A DNA stretch of 64,000 nucleotides from the NCBI GenBank assembly GCA_012184525.1, contig WOFQ01000058.1, positions 62,001 to 126,000 of the forward strand, written 5' to 3'. This DNA is from Xenoacremonium recifei (Eukaryota; Ascomycota; Sordariomycetes; Hypocreales; Nectriaceae). The position numbers and the translations under genes are program-made. The notes below the pieces were generated by a model. That model worked only from the letters and a program-made list of their open reading frames with translations. It made no database searches and was not told where the DNA came from. Shown here piece by piece: positions 22,010-33,172 of the stretch; within the stretch, counting starts at the first letter, position 1, and the number at the start of each line of letters is the position of its first letter.

Positions 22010-25000
22010 ATTGGCACAGATATTGGATTCCCTCGCGAGGGCGGCAGGGAAAGGGATATCGAAAGGTCGACAGAGACACCAAAAAAAGGGTGGCCGGAGC
22101 CGGTGCGAGTCGAGGGCGGGCGGGAGAGTGTCTGAGATGGCACGGCGTCTAGGTGTAAGTGCGAGGTTCTAGTGGCCCGGCCTGCCAGGAGCTGGAATGC
22201 AGCTGCTGGAGCGTTGTCTGAGGGTGCGGCAAGCAAGCCAGCTGGAGCTGGAGACGGCAGGAAGAGGCCGTGAATATGTATGAAATGGCAATGGGGAATG
22301 GGGAATGGGAGATTCATAGGTTCATGGCCAGCCCGACGACCCAGACGAAAGAAAGATGGAACCCATGACCCTATAAGTGTGATGCGCGCGAGCAGGCCCC
22401 GACGTGGGATGTTCCCACACGCTGGTACGAGGCGCAACGTGCCGAGTGCGGCAGCCACACTGGGTACTTGACACTCAGTGGGGCGGTCCAGTCGGTTAGC
22501 GCCTGCAGCCACCGGGAGGCTTGCTCGCCGGCTCCACCGCCCAGAGCGCAGCGCCGGAGAACTTGGCAGGCGTTTCATCTTGAAGATGGCGGGCGCCCGG
22601 ACTGGGCAAGTCTCAGAATCTCAGACATCGAGCACAGCACCGCAAACGCTCACGATGCGAGCAGAGCAGAGCATGAAATCACACGCTCAGTTTGTTTCGA
22701 GCTGGCAGCCAGCCAGCATGACTGAAAGAGGCTGGGATTTTTGCCTCAGAGGGTGTGTCGCTTGCGGTAAGGTACCGCTGCTTGTTGGGGGCCTCCTATT
22801 CCCGTCCGTAGGCCCGTTCTGTGCCGGATTCTCGCACAGCACAACTCATAGCACAGCGCAGCAGCGAATGACAGCGCAGCACTGCCTGTTACAGCCACAG
22901 CGACTCATCATCGTCACCCACCACCAGCCTCCAAAATGCACATCGCGACCCTCTTCTGCCTCTCCTTTTTTTTTCCCACTTCCCGACAATCCCTACGTAA
23001 CCTGATGAGTCGTCGTCGTCGTCTTTATGCCTTTTCTGTCTACCTGGGACTTTCGCGTCTTATGTTGAGTTTCTTAGGCTCTGTTTCTTCGAGCGAACAA
23101 GCAGCCCGCATCGTCAGGGTCCAGGGTCGTCGCTCGACACTAAGAAGAAGGGGGCTGCTAAAACACCGCCGTGATTGGACCAGTCTCTCAAGGCTCGACA
23201 CCGCTTCCCGTTTGCTGGCCGGCGATGATCTGCCTCGTCACGCGAAACCCGCCCAGCTGCCCTTCTTCCCCTTCCCCCCTCCCCCTGCTAGCAAAGCACC
23301 CTGAGACAGGAACAGCGTTGTGAATCCTCCAATCACGCCGGCCGCTGCGGTTGTCGAGACTCGCCCGCACATTATACAGCAGAAACCGATCCCAGACAGC
23401 AAGTCATCAATCAGGTCAGCCGTATCGCGAACACCCATCCTGGCTCATCTCCAGCTGCGAGCATCGTTGCGTTGTTTCGTCCGTCCGTTCTTCGACCAGG
23501 GCTTGAGTAATAGTCAGGTACAAGACAGACCCCGTCCGTCCTTACATGGTACATGTCACCCTTTCGCCGCGGAGGATTCCTTTAGTGTCTGGTCCAGCGC
23601 AAAACGAAGCCTCACAGTCCACCAACGCAAAAAGAACAACTCACGCTGGCCCCTCAAATGCGACATGCGTGCTGCAGGAACTCTGCAGGCCCAGCCGACC
23701 CAGAATCGAGATTGGGCAGAAGCGCTGCTCGACTTTTTCGTCCCGTCGCGATGCTCGCCAACGACTGGTTCCCCTGGGGTCTGCTGGATGTCCCTCTAAT
23801 GCTGTATCTGTATCCGCTGGCACCCTCCGTCGGCGAATCAGCGCGCGACAGCCGACCCAAGGCGCCAAAGGCCTGCCCAAGCTCGCAGGCTTTTTGCTGG
23901 ACCAGACCGACATTTTGTCCCATTGTCCTCGAGATGTGTGGGTGACGGGCGGTAAAGCATGCAGCAGGTGGTGGTGGTGTTTCTCCTCTCCCCTTGAGTC
24001 CGAGTGCATGTATGTACAGTACAGTGTGCACGCCGATATTAACCTAAACCCCCCTGCCAGCATGGGCATTTACAAGAGGCGGCCGGTCTCCTCCTCCGCA
24101 TGTCCAGACCGGACCCCTGGACGAGCCAGTCTCAGGTTGCTCGATCGAAGCCATCAGGCTCTGGGCGCCGCCGGGGCAAGGAGTCGGATGATAAGCCCGC
24201 AGAAGCCCGTCGTCGCAAGTTCGTCTGAAGATTTTCCCGTCCAGGAACGAACGTCGTGGCTTTGCTGGCGATAATGTTCCGTCCGGGCGAATCTCACTCA
24301 TCAACCTTCTTTGCTCGTACTCGCTCCGTCCCGTACGCTCTCTGCCATGGATGGCATAGCGGGAAGGCCGCCAGCTACATAGCGATAACCACGAAAAGAG
24401 CCTGCGGCCATGGCAACAGGCCCAACTATTCGGCCACATCAATAGAACGGCTGTCATCCTACGGTGCCTCGTGGTCTGTCCCGAGGCCGTGTCTGGACGG
24501 GCATGGGCCACGACCGCCTCTGACCGTATCCGGAGCCCGCTGCAGCCGTGCGTGGACGGCCATATCGGGCGTGCCGTGCCGTGTTGGTGTGTATTTGGCG
24601 CTCTCTTCTGCAGACTAATTCGATGTTTTCAGGTAGGTCTCTCCTTTCCTGACCGTGTCGAGGTCGTGTGTCAGCAGACCGCCCTCCGTGTCCTTTCAGC
24701 TGCTCCCCGAGTACACAGTGCACGCGGCAAACACGAGCCCAAGGAGGCCTCTGTCTTGGAATCACGCACCCGGCCCAGTTGCAACCGGCCAGGCGGCTTT
24801 GCGCGATGGGTGTTCGGCGATCTGAGAACAGTCAGGCTGATGGTCGACTAACAAGGCTCCGCCACCGCCAGCTGAGAGCATCGCCAGTTTAACCGCTCTG
24901 GCGGTGCACTTACAGGACATAGCGAGCCTTGCCGTTTTGGTCATCGTGGAGATGTGGAGCAGTGCGTCCGTCAGCCTCGACGCCGTATAAGTCGATTCGT

Positions 25001-26107
25001 CTGGATTGTCCGTCTGTATGCCGTCAGCTGCGGCGATTTTGCATGCAGTGATTCCAGATCCCGGTGTAATGACCACAGGGTGCACTCGTTCAGTGACTTT
25101 TTAAACATTCACCAAAGATAATGACAATGCTGAGCCTTTGGAGGTGCTTCACAGTGCCCAGGCTTACCTAAGGTACCTACCTACCCCAGATACCCTCGTG
25201 GCGTCGCATCTCTTGTATCCCACGTTTCACCCGTTGTTCTCGGGATCTCTGTCTGCCGTTGACCCGTCTCCGTTCTCTGCTTCCTCGTCACAACATGTGA
25301 GTCACAATAGCAATGTCCGTTTGAATCCCCGTCCACCTCAGAGAATGCAAATGATCGTTTGCAGCCACGCTCACCAGCCACACATCGTCAGTGCTGCCGA
25401 TCCCTGCCCGGAAAGGTGAGACCCTGAAAGCCGCTATCCCTCATGCGCCCTCCCCCGCCCTAGCCGCACTCGGCATGGCGTCATCTCGAATTCTAAAAAT
25501 GCCCGCCGACGAGAAACGCAGTCAGCAGCCACGCGACGACCCGAGTCAGAACTTACTGCCTCTCAGGTCAGATACTGTGTTTGCTGATTCCAGGCCTTGC
25601 GCTATCATTGATGGAATCATCTCGGCAGCAGTGCAGCATAGTGCATGGGCGCGTGCTGTGGCAGATCTGACGTCGGAATCTGCGATGCCCTTTTCTATAG
25701 TCTGTACGGGGGTTGTATAGACCGGGATGCCAAGTTTCACGTCGATAACGCTACCGATCAGCCAGCGATCATCCATCGGCGCGGGCAATCAAACGCAAGC
25801 GAAGCAGATGCAATAGTTTCGGCCTTGAAACGCATAAATCCCCCTTCTCCCTGAGCCTGAGCCAAAGGGGGCGCGCACGGGGTCTAGGCCTCCCTCTAGA
25901 TGTCTCGCCCATGCCCCATCACGCGCTGACGAGGGAGGATGTATCGCTGACGGGGTCTGCACGGTGTACATCAAGGCGCCGCTTACACCAGACGCCAGGG
26001 TTAAGCTTTGGATAAGTCTTAAGTGTAGGCTCGTTAAGACCCAGGGCTGGAACGGGTAGCCGAAGCAAATCGAGCGCTTCGCTTCGCCTCCCCGCCCAGG
26101 TCAGCGT

Positions 26108-26188
26108 GAGAGAGAGAGAGAGAGAGCCCGGGGCGGGGCGGGGCGGTTGAAGTGCAATCGGGGGCGGAGATGCGGGGGCCGGGACGGG
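26108..26188 (+). repeat. (GA)n run followed by G-quadruplex-prone island
   Basis: A GA dinucleotide run (26108-26126) is followed by three GGGG tracts spaced by single C (26130-26133, 26135-26138, 26140-26143). Further G tracts follow near 26160-26164, 26174-26178, 26181 and 26185. The + strand could form one or more G-quadruplexes. Confidence 0.6.
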
Positions 26189-26825
26189 AGAGACGCTCAG
26201 CTCCGGCGCGCGACGGGGGTTTAGTCATAAGGCAAGACGCCTCAATATTGACTGCTGTGCCGTGTGATTTGGGACGAGAGGTCATCAATCAGAGGCCTTC
26301 TTGTTCGTTGTCATGACTCTTCATCGCCTGCTGTAGTCACTGTGAGTGAGTAAGAACATTCGAGACCTGTTGAGGTGGCTACTTGCTCTTCAACCTAATC
26401 CCCGGCCGCATCCCACAAGCGTCAACTCTCTTCAACCCCAGAAGCAGACCCTCAGACCTCGACCACGATCCAATTCCAGTAACAAGAATCCAGCCCAACC
26501 TGCCAGCTGGCACCCGCGTGGAGAGCCCTGCCTGTTGCTATTCTCGTTCATACTGTGCAGCAACACGAAGAGGCGATGCCCAGCTTTCTCCACCGCCGGG
26601 ATCCTAACAAGCTGACGTCGGGCTGAGCATGTTGGGGGCTATCTTTCCATCAAGATTCCAAGCTTTCAATCACAAGTGGCGACTTCTGTGATCGAAAAAG
26701 AAGAAACTGAACTTTGCAGTCCCGATGGAATGGATCGAGACGGTCTCGCACGCGGCGCTCCCGGGTAGGTTGGGGCTAGTTGCGAAGTCTAATTGGGCGG
26801 CATCGACACGAGCGTAACCGCCCGT

Positions 26826-26837
26826 ACGAGATCTCGT
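26826..26837. repeat. 12-base perfect palindrome
   Basis: ACGAGATCTCGT is flanked by CCCGT (26821-26825) and ACGGG (26848-26852), so the block forms nested inverted repeats. The sequence CCGCCCGT recurs near 26895. It may be a dimeric factor site; no factor is assigned. Confidence 0.35.
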
Positions 26838-28165
26838 GCCGATACGAACGGGCTAGCGCCCAGGAATTGGAGTTTCGATAACCGCAAACCTACCGTAGCC
26901 GCCCGTCGGACGAACTGCTCCTGTCATTTCCTGGATAAGTTCCCTTAGACAGAAGGGTTTTTTTTTTTTCACTTCGTGTGACCGCCACTGTAAGTCCAAC
27001 AGAAATCACCTCACGCCTTCCCTCGCCGATGCAACCTCGCCAACAGGTTGTGGAGTTCGAAAAATCGCGTCTCTTCGGGGGGGCATCAATCAGCCCACGC
27101 TGGCAGGCGCTTGCGGGGGGTTCGCTGTCGGCACTTTGGCAGAGACAGACGAAGGAAATCCCTGCTGGAGGATGCAGGAACTGGATGACACGAGGGCTAA
27201 CCTGATTTTCTGAGTCTGTACCCTGCTGGTGACATTGGCGATGCTGTCAAACTGTTTCCCGGTCCAGGGTAGGGCAGAACTGTCGATCATCTGCGGCCAG
27301 ACGTCATCCTCCCGCCCCTCCATCCGATCTCCAACCACAAAGTTTCCTATTCCAGGTTTTGCCTCTAATTCTCAATGTACAAGATGATCTCACACAGTAT
27401 CCTAGAATGATCTACTATCTCGAGAATTGTTGTGCATTCCAAGTTCTTGTCTTGCCGTCTTTCAGTGCTTTCCAACATCTCAGTGATGCCCTTCTCCGGA
27501 ATCCTGTCGGGCCACTTTTCGGTCACCTGCGAACTGCGTCTCTTCACACGTACGTTCAAAAGCAATGACTCTCCCGTTGACTGCAGATGAAGACCCATTT
27601 AGACCCATTGGTCCGTACAGTACGCGGCCAGACGACGATACTTGAGCCGCAACTAATTTCCAACTCCATTTTAATCTGTCATGACCTGCAGTTAGCAGCG
27701 ACGGTGAGAGCCTCATCACCTGACATCACGCTTCACAGAACATGCGTATTTCATCCAAAGTAATAGAAACAGATGTGAAATCATGCCGTAGTCATCAATT
27801 CGTTATTCGAGGCTCATATCACCTTAATTTTATGAAATCTTTGCTCCCTCCAACTTCCCGGGTATTTTCGCTAACAGTCTTGGTGTCCTTGGTACCGTAT
27901 CGTAAGGGTGATGGGAATCCGTTGACCCCCCTGAGTCCCGGCCAGAGCCAACTTCGATACACCAGAATAAGATCAATCTTCCCAGCCCCGAACGCTAACA
28001 AAGAAGAATAAGATAAGGACAGCAGATAAATAATCTTCGACCCTCAAAAACCAACTTTCAAAACATCGAGACCGCAACAAACCGCGTCAACTTATCATGC
28101 ATGGGATGTCGTCGCGAAGTATACGCCATCTCTGTGATACTGCTCTTCAAGATGAGCAATATTCA

Positions 28166-30069
28166 TCATCTCCATAGATCTCGGTCCCCGTGCATCTCTC
28201 CGCCGCTACTATGCGGTCTCCAATCGACAGCCAGCGAGTCGCCAGGCTTGCCAGCGTCCTGCCCAGGAATGGCCAGGAAACCACCTACACCATTGCCAAC
28301 CATGACACTCCGTCGGGCCTCGCCACGGTTCCATCCCAGCCCTTCGACGTCTGTTGCGAGCCCGTAACTGCTGACCGGTCTCTTGGGAGTCGTGAGTTTG
28401 GGGGCTTGGAACGGATCGACCCGTGCAAAATTCCACTTTCCATACTCGTCGCTCTTGGTAAAGACTTCCAAAGTATGTATGGGCGGCGGCGGAGATGTCT
28501 TGCTGGCACGCAGGTAGGGGTTGTTGGAGCTGAGTCGATTGCTCCTGGGTGGTGTTGAGTTAGAGGCTGACCGACCTGAGGATTGTGGTGAGAGGAATTG
28601 ATTGGGAGAGAACCCGGGAGATTGTGGTGAGAGATTATTTGATGAATTGGAACTGTTCCGGAAGTGGCCCTCTGCAAAGGCAGCATTTGGAGGCGGCAGC
28701 CCCTGGAGTTGATCTGGGAACGTATCGTCTTCAACATAGAGACTCCGAAGGCTGGGAAATCCTCCTGCAAGAATCGACGACGACAGGTAGCTGTAGTATC
28801 CGGTTGTAATGTTGGAATATGCGCTGGTTTCTGATACACTCGAAATTTCGTATCGTAGCGAATCTAAGGACTTGGATGATAGCAGTCGGATATTGGAGCT
28901 TTTTGGAAAGGCTTCGGCAACCTTGGCCTGGATCGCCAATGTCTTGAGCGAAGTAGCCATGGTGAGAATCTCTTGCAGCATGGAAGGATGAACTCCCGTA
29001 TCCTTTAGAGTTAGGACAGTAAGCGCCTGTTGCGTCTCATGCCATGCGAGATACTCAACGAGACCCCGCCTCGTTACCAAGGGAGTATCTTTCAACACGA
29101 GCTCCTTGAGAGGTGGTAGAGTTGGGAGTCCGTCACTTGAAGAAAGTACTTCGTCCGACAAAGTGGGAGTCCGGGATACCTTCAATGCCTGGAGATTGGT
29201 TAGGCTTCCCAACACACCCCGGATTGTCATGGCATCCATCTTAATATCCTTCAGCTCCAATACTTCAATTTGCGGCCACACTCGTCCCGTAGCCAGCATG
29301 GCGAGACTCTTCTCAGAGCCGCCGATGTAAGTCATCTTTCTCAGATTCGGACATCGGGCCTGGACCTCCAACCGTAGGGTGGCATAGTGAGGCTCGTCGG
29401 AGAACATGCCTTCGGGCAAGTCAACGTATCGCAAGTTGGGCAGGACGGCAATTGTCTGTGCCAGTTCGACATGGCATGACTCCCGAAGCATGTAGGGCAT
29501 CTTGAGGTATTCGACTAGCTTGCCAATTCTTGTAGGGTCATCGCGGACCGTTCTTCGAAGGAGGCGTAGTCGCGCTTGGGCAGGATCCTCGGGGACTCCA
29601 TTACGATCGAACCGGGAGGTCTTCTTGCGCTTCTCGGCAAGGAAGGCTTCGAGCTTGCAGTAGTGAACAGGATCGATCCGAACGCTGTGATATCTAGATC
29701 TAGTGTAAGCCAATGCTGCCAATGGATCAGGTGTTTCGTTTCATGCACGTACAGAACCTTGACAGCAACGGGCCGCCATGCCCGGCATACCTGAACGCAA
29801 TGCGCTAGGTCTCGGAGGTCGCAGAGCATGCACCCGGTCTCATGGGCGCTCGTCTCGCAGCTTTCATAGCTCTCATCCCGGGCATGCGGACAGACAAAGA
29901 CGAAGATGCGCTCGAGGACTGCAGGCGGCAGCTGAGAAAGCAAGTAGGCCGAGCCGCGCGTGGGTGGAAATCGCGGGGGTTGAACGGCGCCGTCAGGTCG
30001 GAAGTGATCCGGGATGCCGTTGCCCAGAGGCTTGGCCTTGTTCTTGCTCTTGCGGCTGAAGAACTTCAT
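28166..30069 (-). CDS. F-box protein with leucine-rich-repeat-like region
   Basis: Two exons, 30069-29753 and 29699-28166, give 616 residues. An acceptor six bases further on (exon from 29693) is equally good and gives 614. The start MKFFSRKSKNKAKPLG is basic. The F-box spans about 46-108 (LPPAVLERIFVFV ... LRDLAHCVQVCRAWRPVAVKVL) but is interrupted by a Cys-rich loop with C60, C71, C80, C83, C91 and C95. Leucine-rich-repeat-like strands follow (LPNLRYVDLPEG, WPQIEVLELKDIKMD, LPPLKELVLKDT, QALTVLTLKDTG). The C-terminal 180 residues are Ser/Asn/Pro-rich and disordered. F-box proteins recruit substrates to SCF ubiquitin ligases through Skp1; the substrate is unknown. The family is common in filamentous ascomycetes, but I know no characterised member. 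Confidence 0.85.
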
Positions 30070-31971
30070 GGTGGTGAAGCTCGAATGGGAGTGTCGAGGG
30101 TAAGGCGTGAGAGGGGAAGAGAAGGAACAGAAAGGAAAAGAAGAAGGAAGAGAAGCAAGAGACAAACAAAGTGAACTGGGAATGGAAGTCAGGAGGATCA
30201 AGAAGAATGTAGGGCAGGTGCGACGCCAGCGCAGCCAGCTGGCGGAAAGAGCCCAGAGCAGGAGCTGGCCGAGGATTGGGGAGGGGAGTGAGGTCGATCG
30301 CGACTGCCCTGCGAAAGCCGCCCCTCCTGGACTTGTACAAGCGAATGCGCGCGAGCGCGCGACGGACGGGAGCTCTAACAGGCGCCCGAGCGCTATAACT
30401 CCAGCTTTCCAGCGGCTGAACGCACCCTTGCTTGCTTCCCCGCAGGGCTGAGTGGCACTTTAGTGGCGGGAGGTCACCTCACACCCAGTAATTGCAGCCT
30501 GTGATTAGGCGCTGGAAGCCTCGGACCAATCACTCCCAAATGAGAGGGGAGCAGCTCGTCAGCGCGAAGGTCCAGACGGGATTAGCATCAGCGAGCCGGC
30601 ATTTCAAGTACAGAGGAGCTTGCGTGCGTGTCTGCCATGCAAACTCACCATCAGAAGACTGCCGTGCTTCGTGATACGTGTGTATCTCAAGGTCAGACAG
30701 CAGCTCAAGCACCTCACAAGGAGAGGACAAAGAGACATGCCCAGCCCAGAAAGCCCCCCGTGCTGCAGCGCATTCTCCGTCCTCGTCCAGCGGTTTAGTA
30801 GTGGCGGCGGCTGACAGCCTGAGTCTCAGCCAACGACGACCAACCAACGCAGGGAGAGAGTGAGACACGCAGACGGCAAGCAGAATAGAGTATTGGACCT
30901 TTTGTGGGGGAGACCAACGTCCCCTGAATCCGCTGAGGCTTGGAATTTCACGTTCACAAGCCCTTGTCTGGAACGCGACTCACAAGCCATAGCATCGTGT
31001 CTCCGGATGCAATGGAGCTTTTCACTATCAGTCCTTGGCAACGCATCTCTCCCTTCGCTCTCTGCCACTCAATCCTCTTCACCACCCTCCACTGGCTGGC
31101 CGATCCTCTTGCATGCATGCGCCTCTATCAGGCAATGGCCGGGTCTGGTATCTGATAATTCTGTCGCGTCTCATCCCTGGTTGCTGGCATCTTGGCTCGC
31201 CTTCGTGCGCCAAAGTCCCGGCCGGAGCTTACACGTGTGAAGTGAGTTGTGGCCATTCTCTCTGACAAACTCCTCTACAATTCCACACCGAATGCAAAGC
31301 ACGTATACAAGTTCTTCATTAATGAGCATCCTATCCGATGCGTCCCTTTATTTCCATCATCCTCCGCCATCGTACATATAGTAGTATAGTAGTTGTAGTT
31401 GTAGTAAAAACAGGTAGCCAGCGAAGAGTGATTAAAAAGCGTAGTAGGGTTTGTCGTGAAAGCCCGCGAGGACTGCCCAGTGCAGTCATCCGTTCTCGTC
31501 CTTTGCCGACTCTTTCTTTTCGTCTCTTATGCCTTGGTCTTTTCTTTGTTTCTTTGCCGTCGCATGCAACTCCAGCCGAAACTGTCGAGCCCCAAATCAA
31601 CCAGCCGGTCCCTACCAATGCCGCCTCCCGTGTTCGCCCAGATATAGTAAGAACTCCATCCGTACAAAACGTCATGAACACCACCTCCAGCCCGCCCCCT
31701 TGCTCCTTTCATAATTATAATGGTTGCCATCAAAACCGTGATCAAATATTAAACGGAGAATTAGGTCAACCATCCTCCATACATGTAGATGAAATGCAAA
31801 AAAATGGCGACATCTGCAGCCCCTGTATCCATACACAGAATGTAGAGATCTATGTCTATCTCTTTCTCTCGCTACTGTGCCCTAAGTCCATCGAAGCCAT
31901 GAGCGAGCCCTTCAGCCCTGATTCTCTGGCACCGCTAGAGGGACAAGTGCGCGCCGTGAAACGCCAGGCAA
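30070..31971. other. F-box promoter and elongase 3' region
   Basis: This 1.9 kb spacer separates two leftward genes. The F-box leader (about 30070-30180) is purine-rich on the + strand, that is pyrimidine-rich on its own strand. The elongase 3' region near 31330-31970 includes a (TAG)n-like microsatellite at about 31378-31408. A 219-codon frame on the + strand (31338-31997) crosses the elongase end and is judged to be chance. Confidence 0.45.
31378..31408. repeat. TAGTAG/TTGTAG microsatellite
   Basis: An imperfect trinucleotide array (TAGTAGTATAGTAGTTGTAG) lies in the presumed 3' untranslated region of the elongase gene. Confidence 0.5.
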
Positions 31972-33172
31972 TTAGGCCTTGCGGGAGCGAGTGGTGACGC
32001 CGTTGGTCTTAGCACCGGTAGTGGTGGCACCGTTGAGGGGAGTGGTGCTGTGAACCAGGTGAGGGTCAGGGAGAGGAGCCTGGCTCATTCGTCGGAGCGA
32101 CTTTCGGGTGTTGGACTCCTTCTTGCTGCCCTTGCTCTTGTAGGTGGCCAGGTAGAAGGAGATGAACAGGACAAGGTACGAGCTGAGGATGCCCATGCCG
32201 GCGAAAGCAGCGAACTCCTCGCCGGCGCATTTGCCAGCGTTGGGCATCCAGGGCCAGTAAGTCGAGGTGAAGTAGGTGTAGGAAGCAAAGTAAACGAAGC
32301 CTAGTTTGTCACGTCAGTCGCGCAAGCCTTACGATGAGTATGTCGAGCCATGACTTACCGAGATCAATGATGAACTGGATGATCTGGATGCGAGTAACCC
32401 ACTCCTTCCACCAGATGCGGATGCCACGGGCGCTCTGGAAGTAGTACCAGTACATGACGACGTGAACGAAGAGGTTCAGGGTAATGGGAACCCAGGAGAC
32501 CGAGGTCGAGCCGATGAGCTGGGTGTAGCAGAGAAGAGCAGTCGCGCCATGGTGGTAGCAGTGGAGGAAGGCTGCGGAAATACCGGGTTAGCTAATGAAC
32601 CCTGGACAATGGATTGCAAAACCTGGACAAGGACATACTCAAGGGCTTCTTCTTGAGGAACAGGAAAACGGTGTCAAGGAGCTCCAGGTACTTGGTGAGG
32701 TAGGTGAGCTGTATGTGTAAAGCATGTGTTAGCCAATGCGCCCCGCTTCTGAGACAAAATCCAGGCCGTCACCTACGTAATAGAGAACGACGAGAGGCTG
32801 CGTCCAGCCACCATCAGCATGGCAGATGGCGTGAAAGATACCATGACGGACAACAGTGGGCAGAAGCTGTTCAATGTAGAGGGCGAGCAGCGCGGCGCTG
32901 ACAAAGGTCAAGACGAAGTTGTGGATCAGGAAGAGCGTCTTGAGCTTGAAGGGCTCGCGGTTGCGCATGAGCTCGCGGCCGCCGAAGATGACAAAGTAGT
33001 AGATGACGATGAAGATGGACGTCGATTTGAGTGTCGACATGGGCGTCTCGAAGGGCACGAACTCGAACTCGGACACGGGGTATCCGACGCACGCGGTCCA
33101 GGCCTTGTCGAACAGCGGCCACAGATGGATGCCAAAAGGCCGGTCAAGCGTGGGCACGGGGAAGGACGACAT
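31972..33172 (-). CDS. Very-long-chain fatty-acid elongase (ELO/GNS1-SUR4 family)
   Basis: Four exons, 33172-32777, 32708-32639, 32571-32359 and 32300-31972, give 335 residues, a normal fungal ELO size. The protein has seven predicted membrane segments, including FIVIYYFVIFGG and LVLFISFYLATY. The catalytic HxxHH box is FLHCYHHGAT, with H159, H162 and H163, preceded by the KYLELLDTVFLFLKKKPL motif. The MYWYYFQSARGIRIWWKEWVT motif follows. ELO proteins are ER-membrane 3-ketoacyl-CoA synthases that extend fatty acids for sphingolipids and storage lipids. The tail is basic and hydrophilic (KSKGSKKES ... TTRSRKA) and may help ER retention. Which yeast paralog (Elo1, Elo2 or Elo3) it matches cannot be decided by eye. 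It is divergent from COX6. Confidence 0.94.

Larger units (their letters stand above)
22010..28165. other. 6.2 kb gene-free region
   Basis: I find no reading frame here with coding character, despite a few chance frames of 120-242 codons. The left end should hold the promoter and leader of the disordered-protein gene. Notable local features are a G-rich quadruplex-prone island (26130-26188), a (GA)n run (26108-26126), an ACGAGATCTCGT palindrome (26826-26837) and a T-run near 26960. The last few hundred bases should be the 3' region of the F-box gene. Confidence 0.45.

Noticed and set aside
23546..24274. A 242-codon + strand frame in the gene-free interval
   Set aside because: Composition is erratic (Trp, Cys and Arg scattered), there is no domain, leader or splice context, and overlapping frames on the other strand are just as long.
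31338..31997. A 219-codon + strand frame crossing the end of the elongase gene
   Set aside because: It starts in a TAG microsatellite and lies antisense to the elongase stop and 3' region. The hydrophobic patch resembling a signal peptide is not N-terminal.
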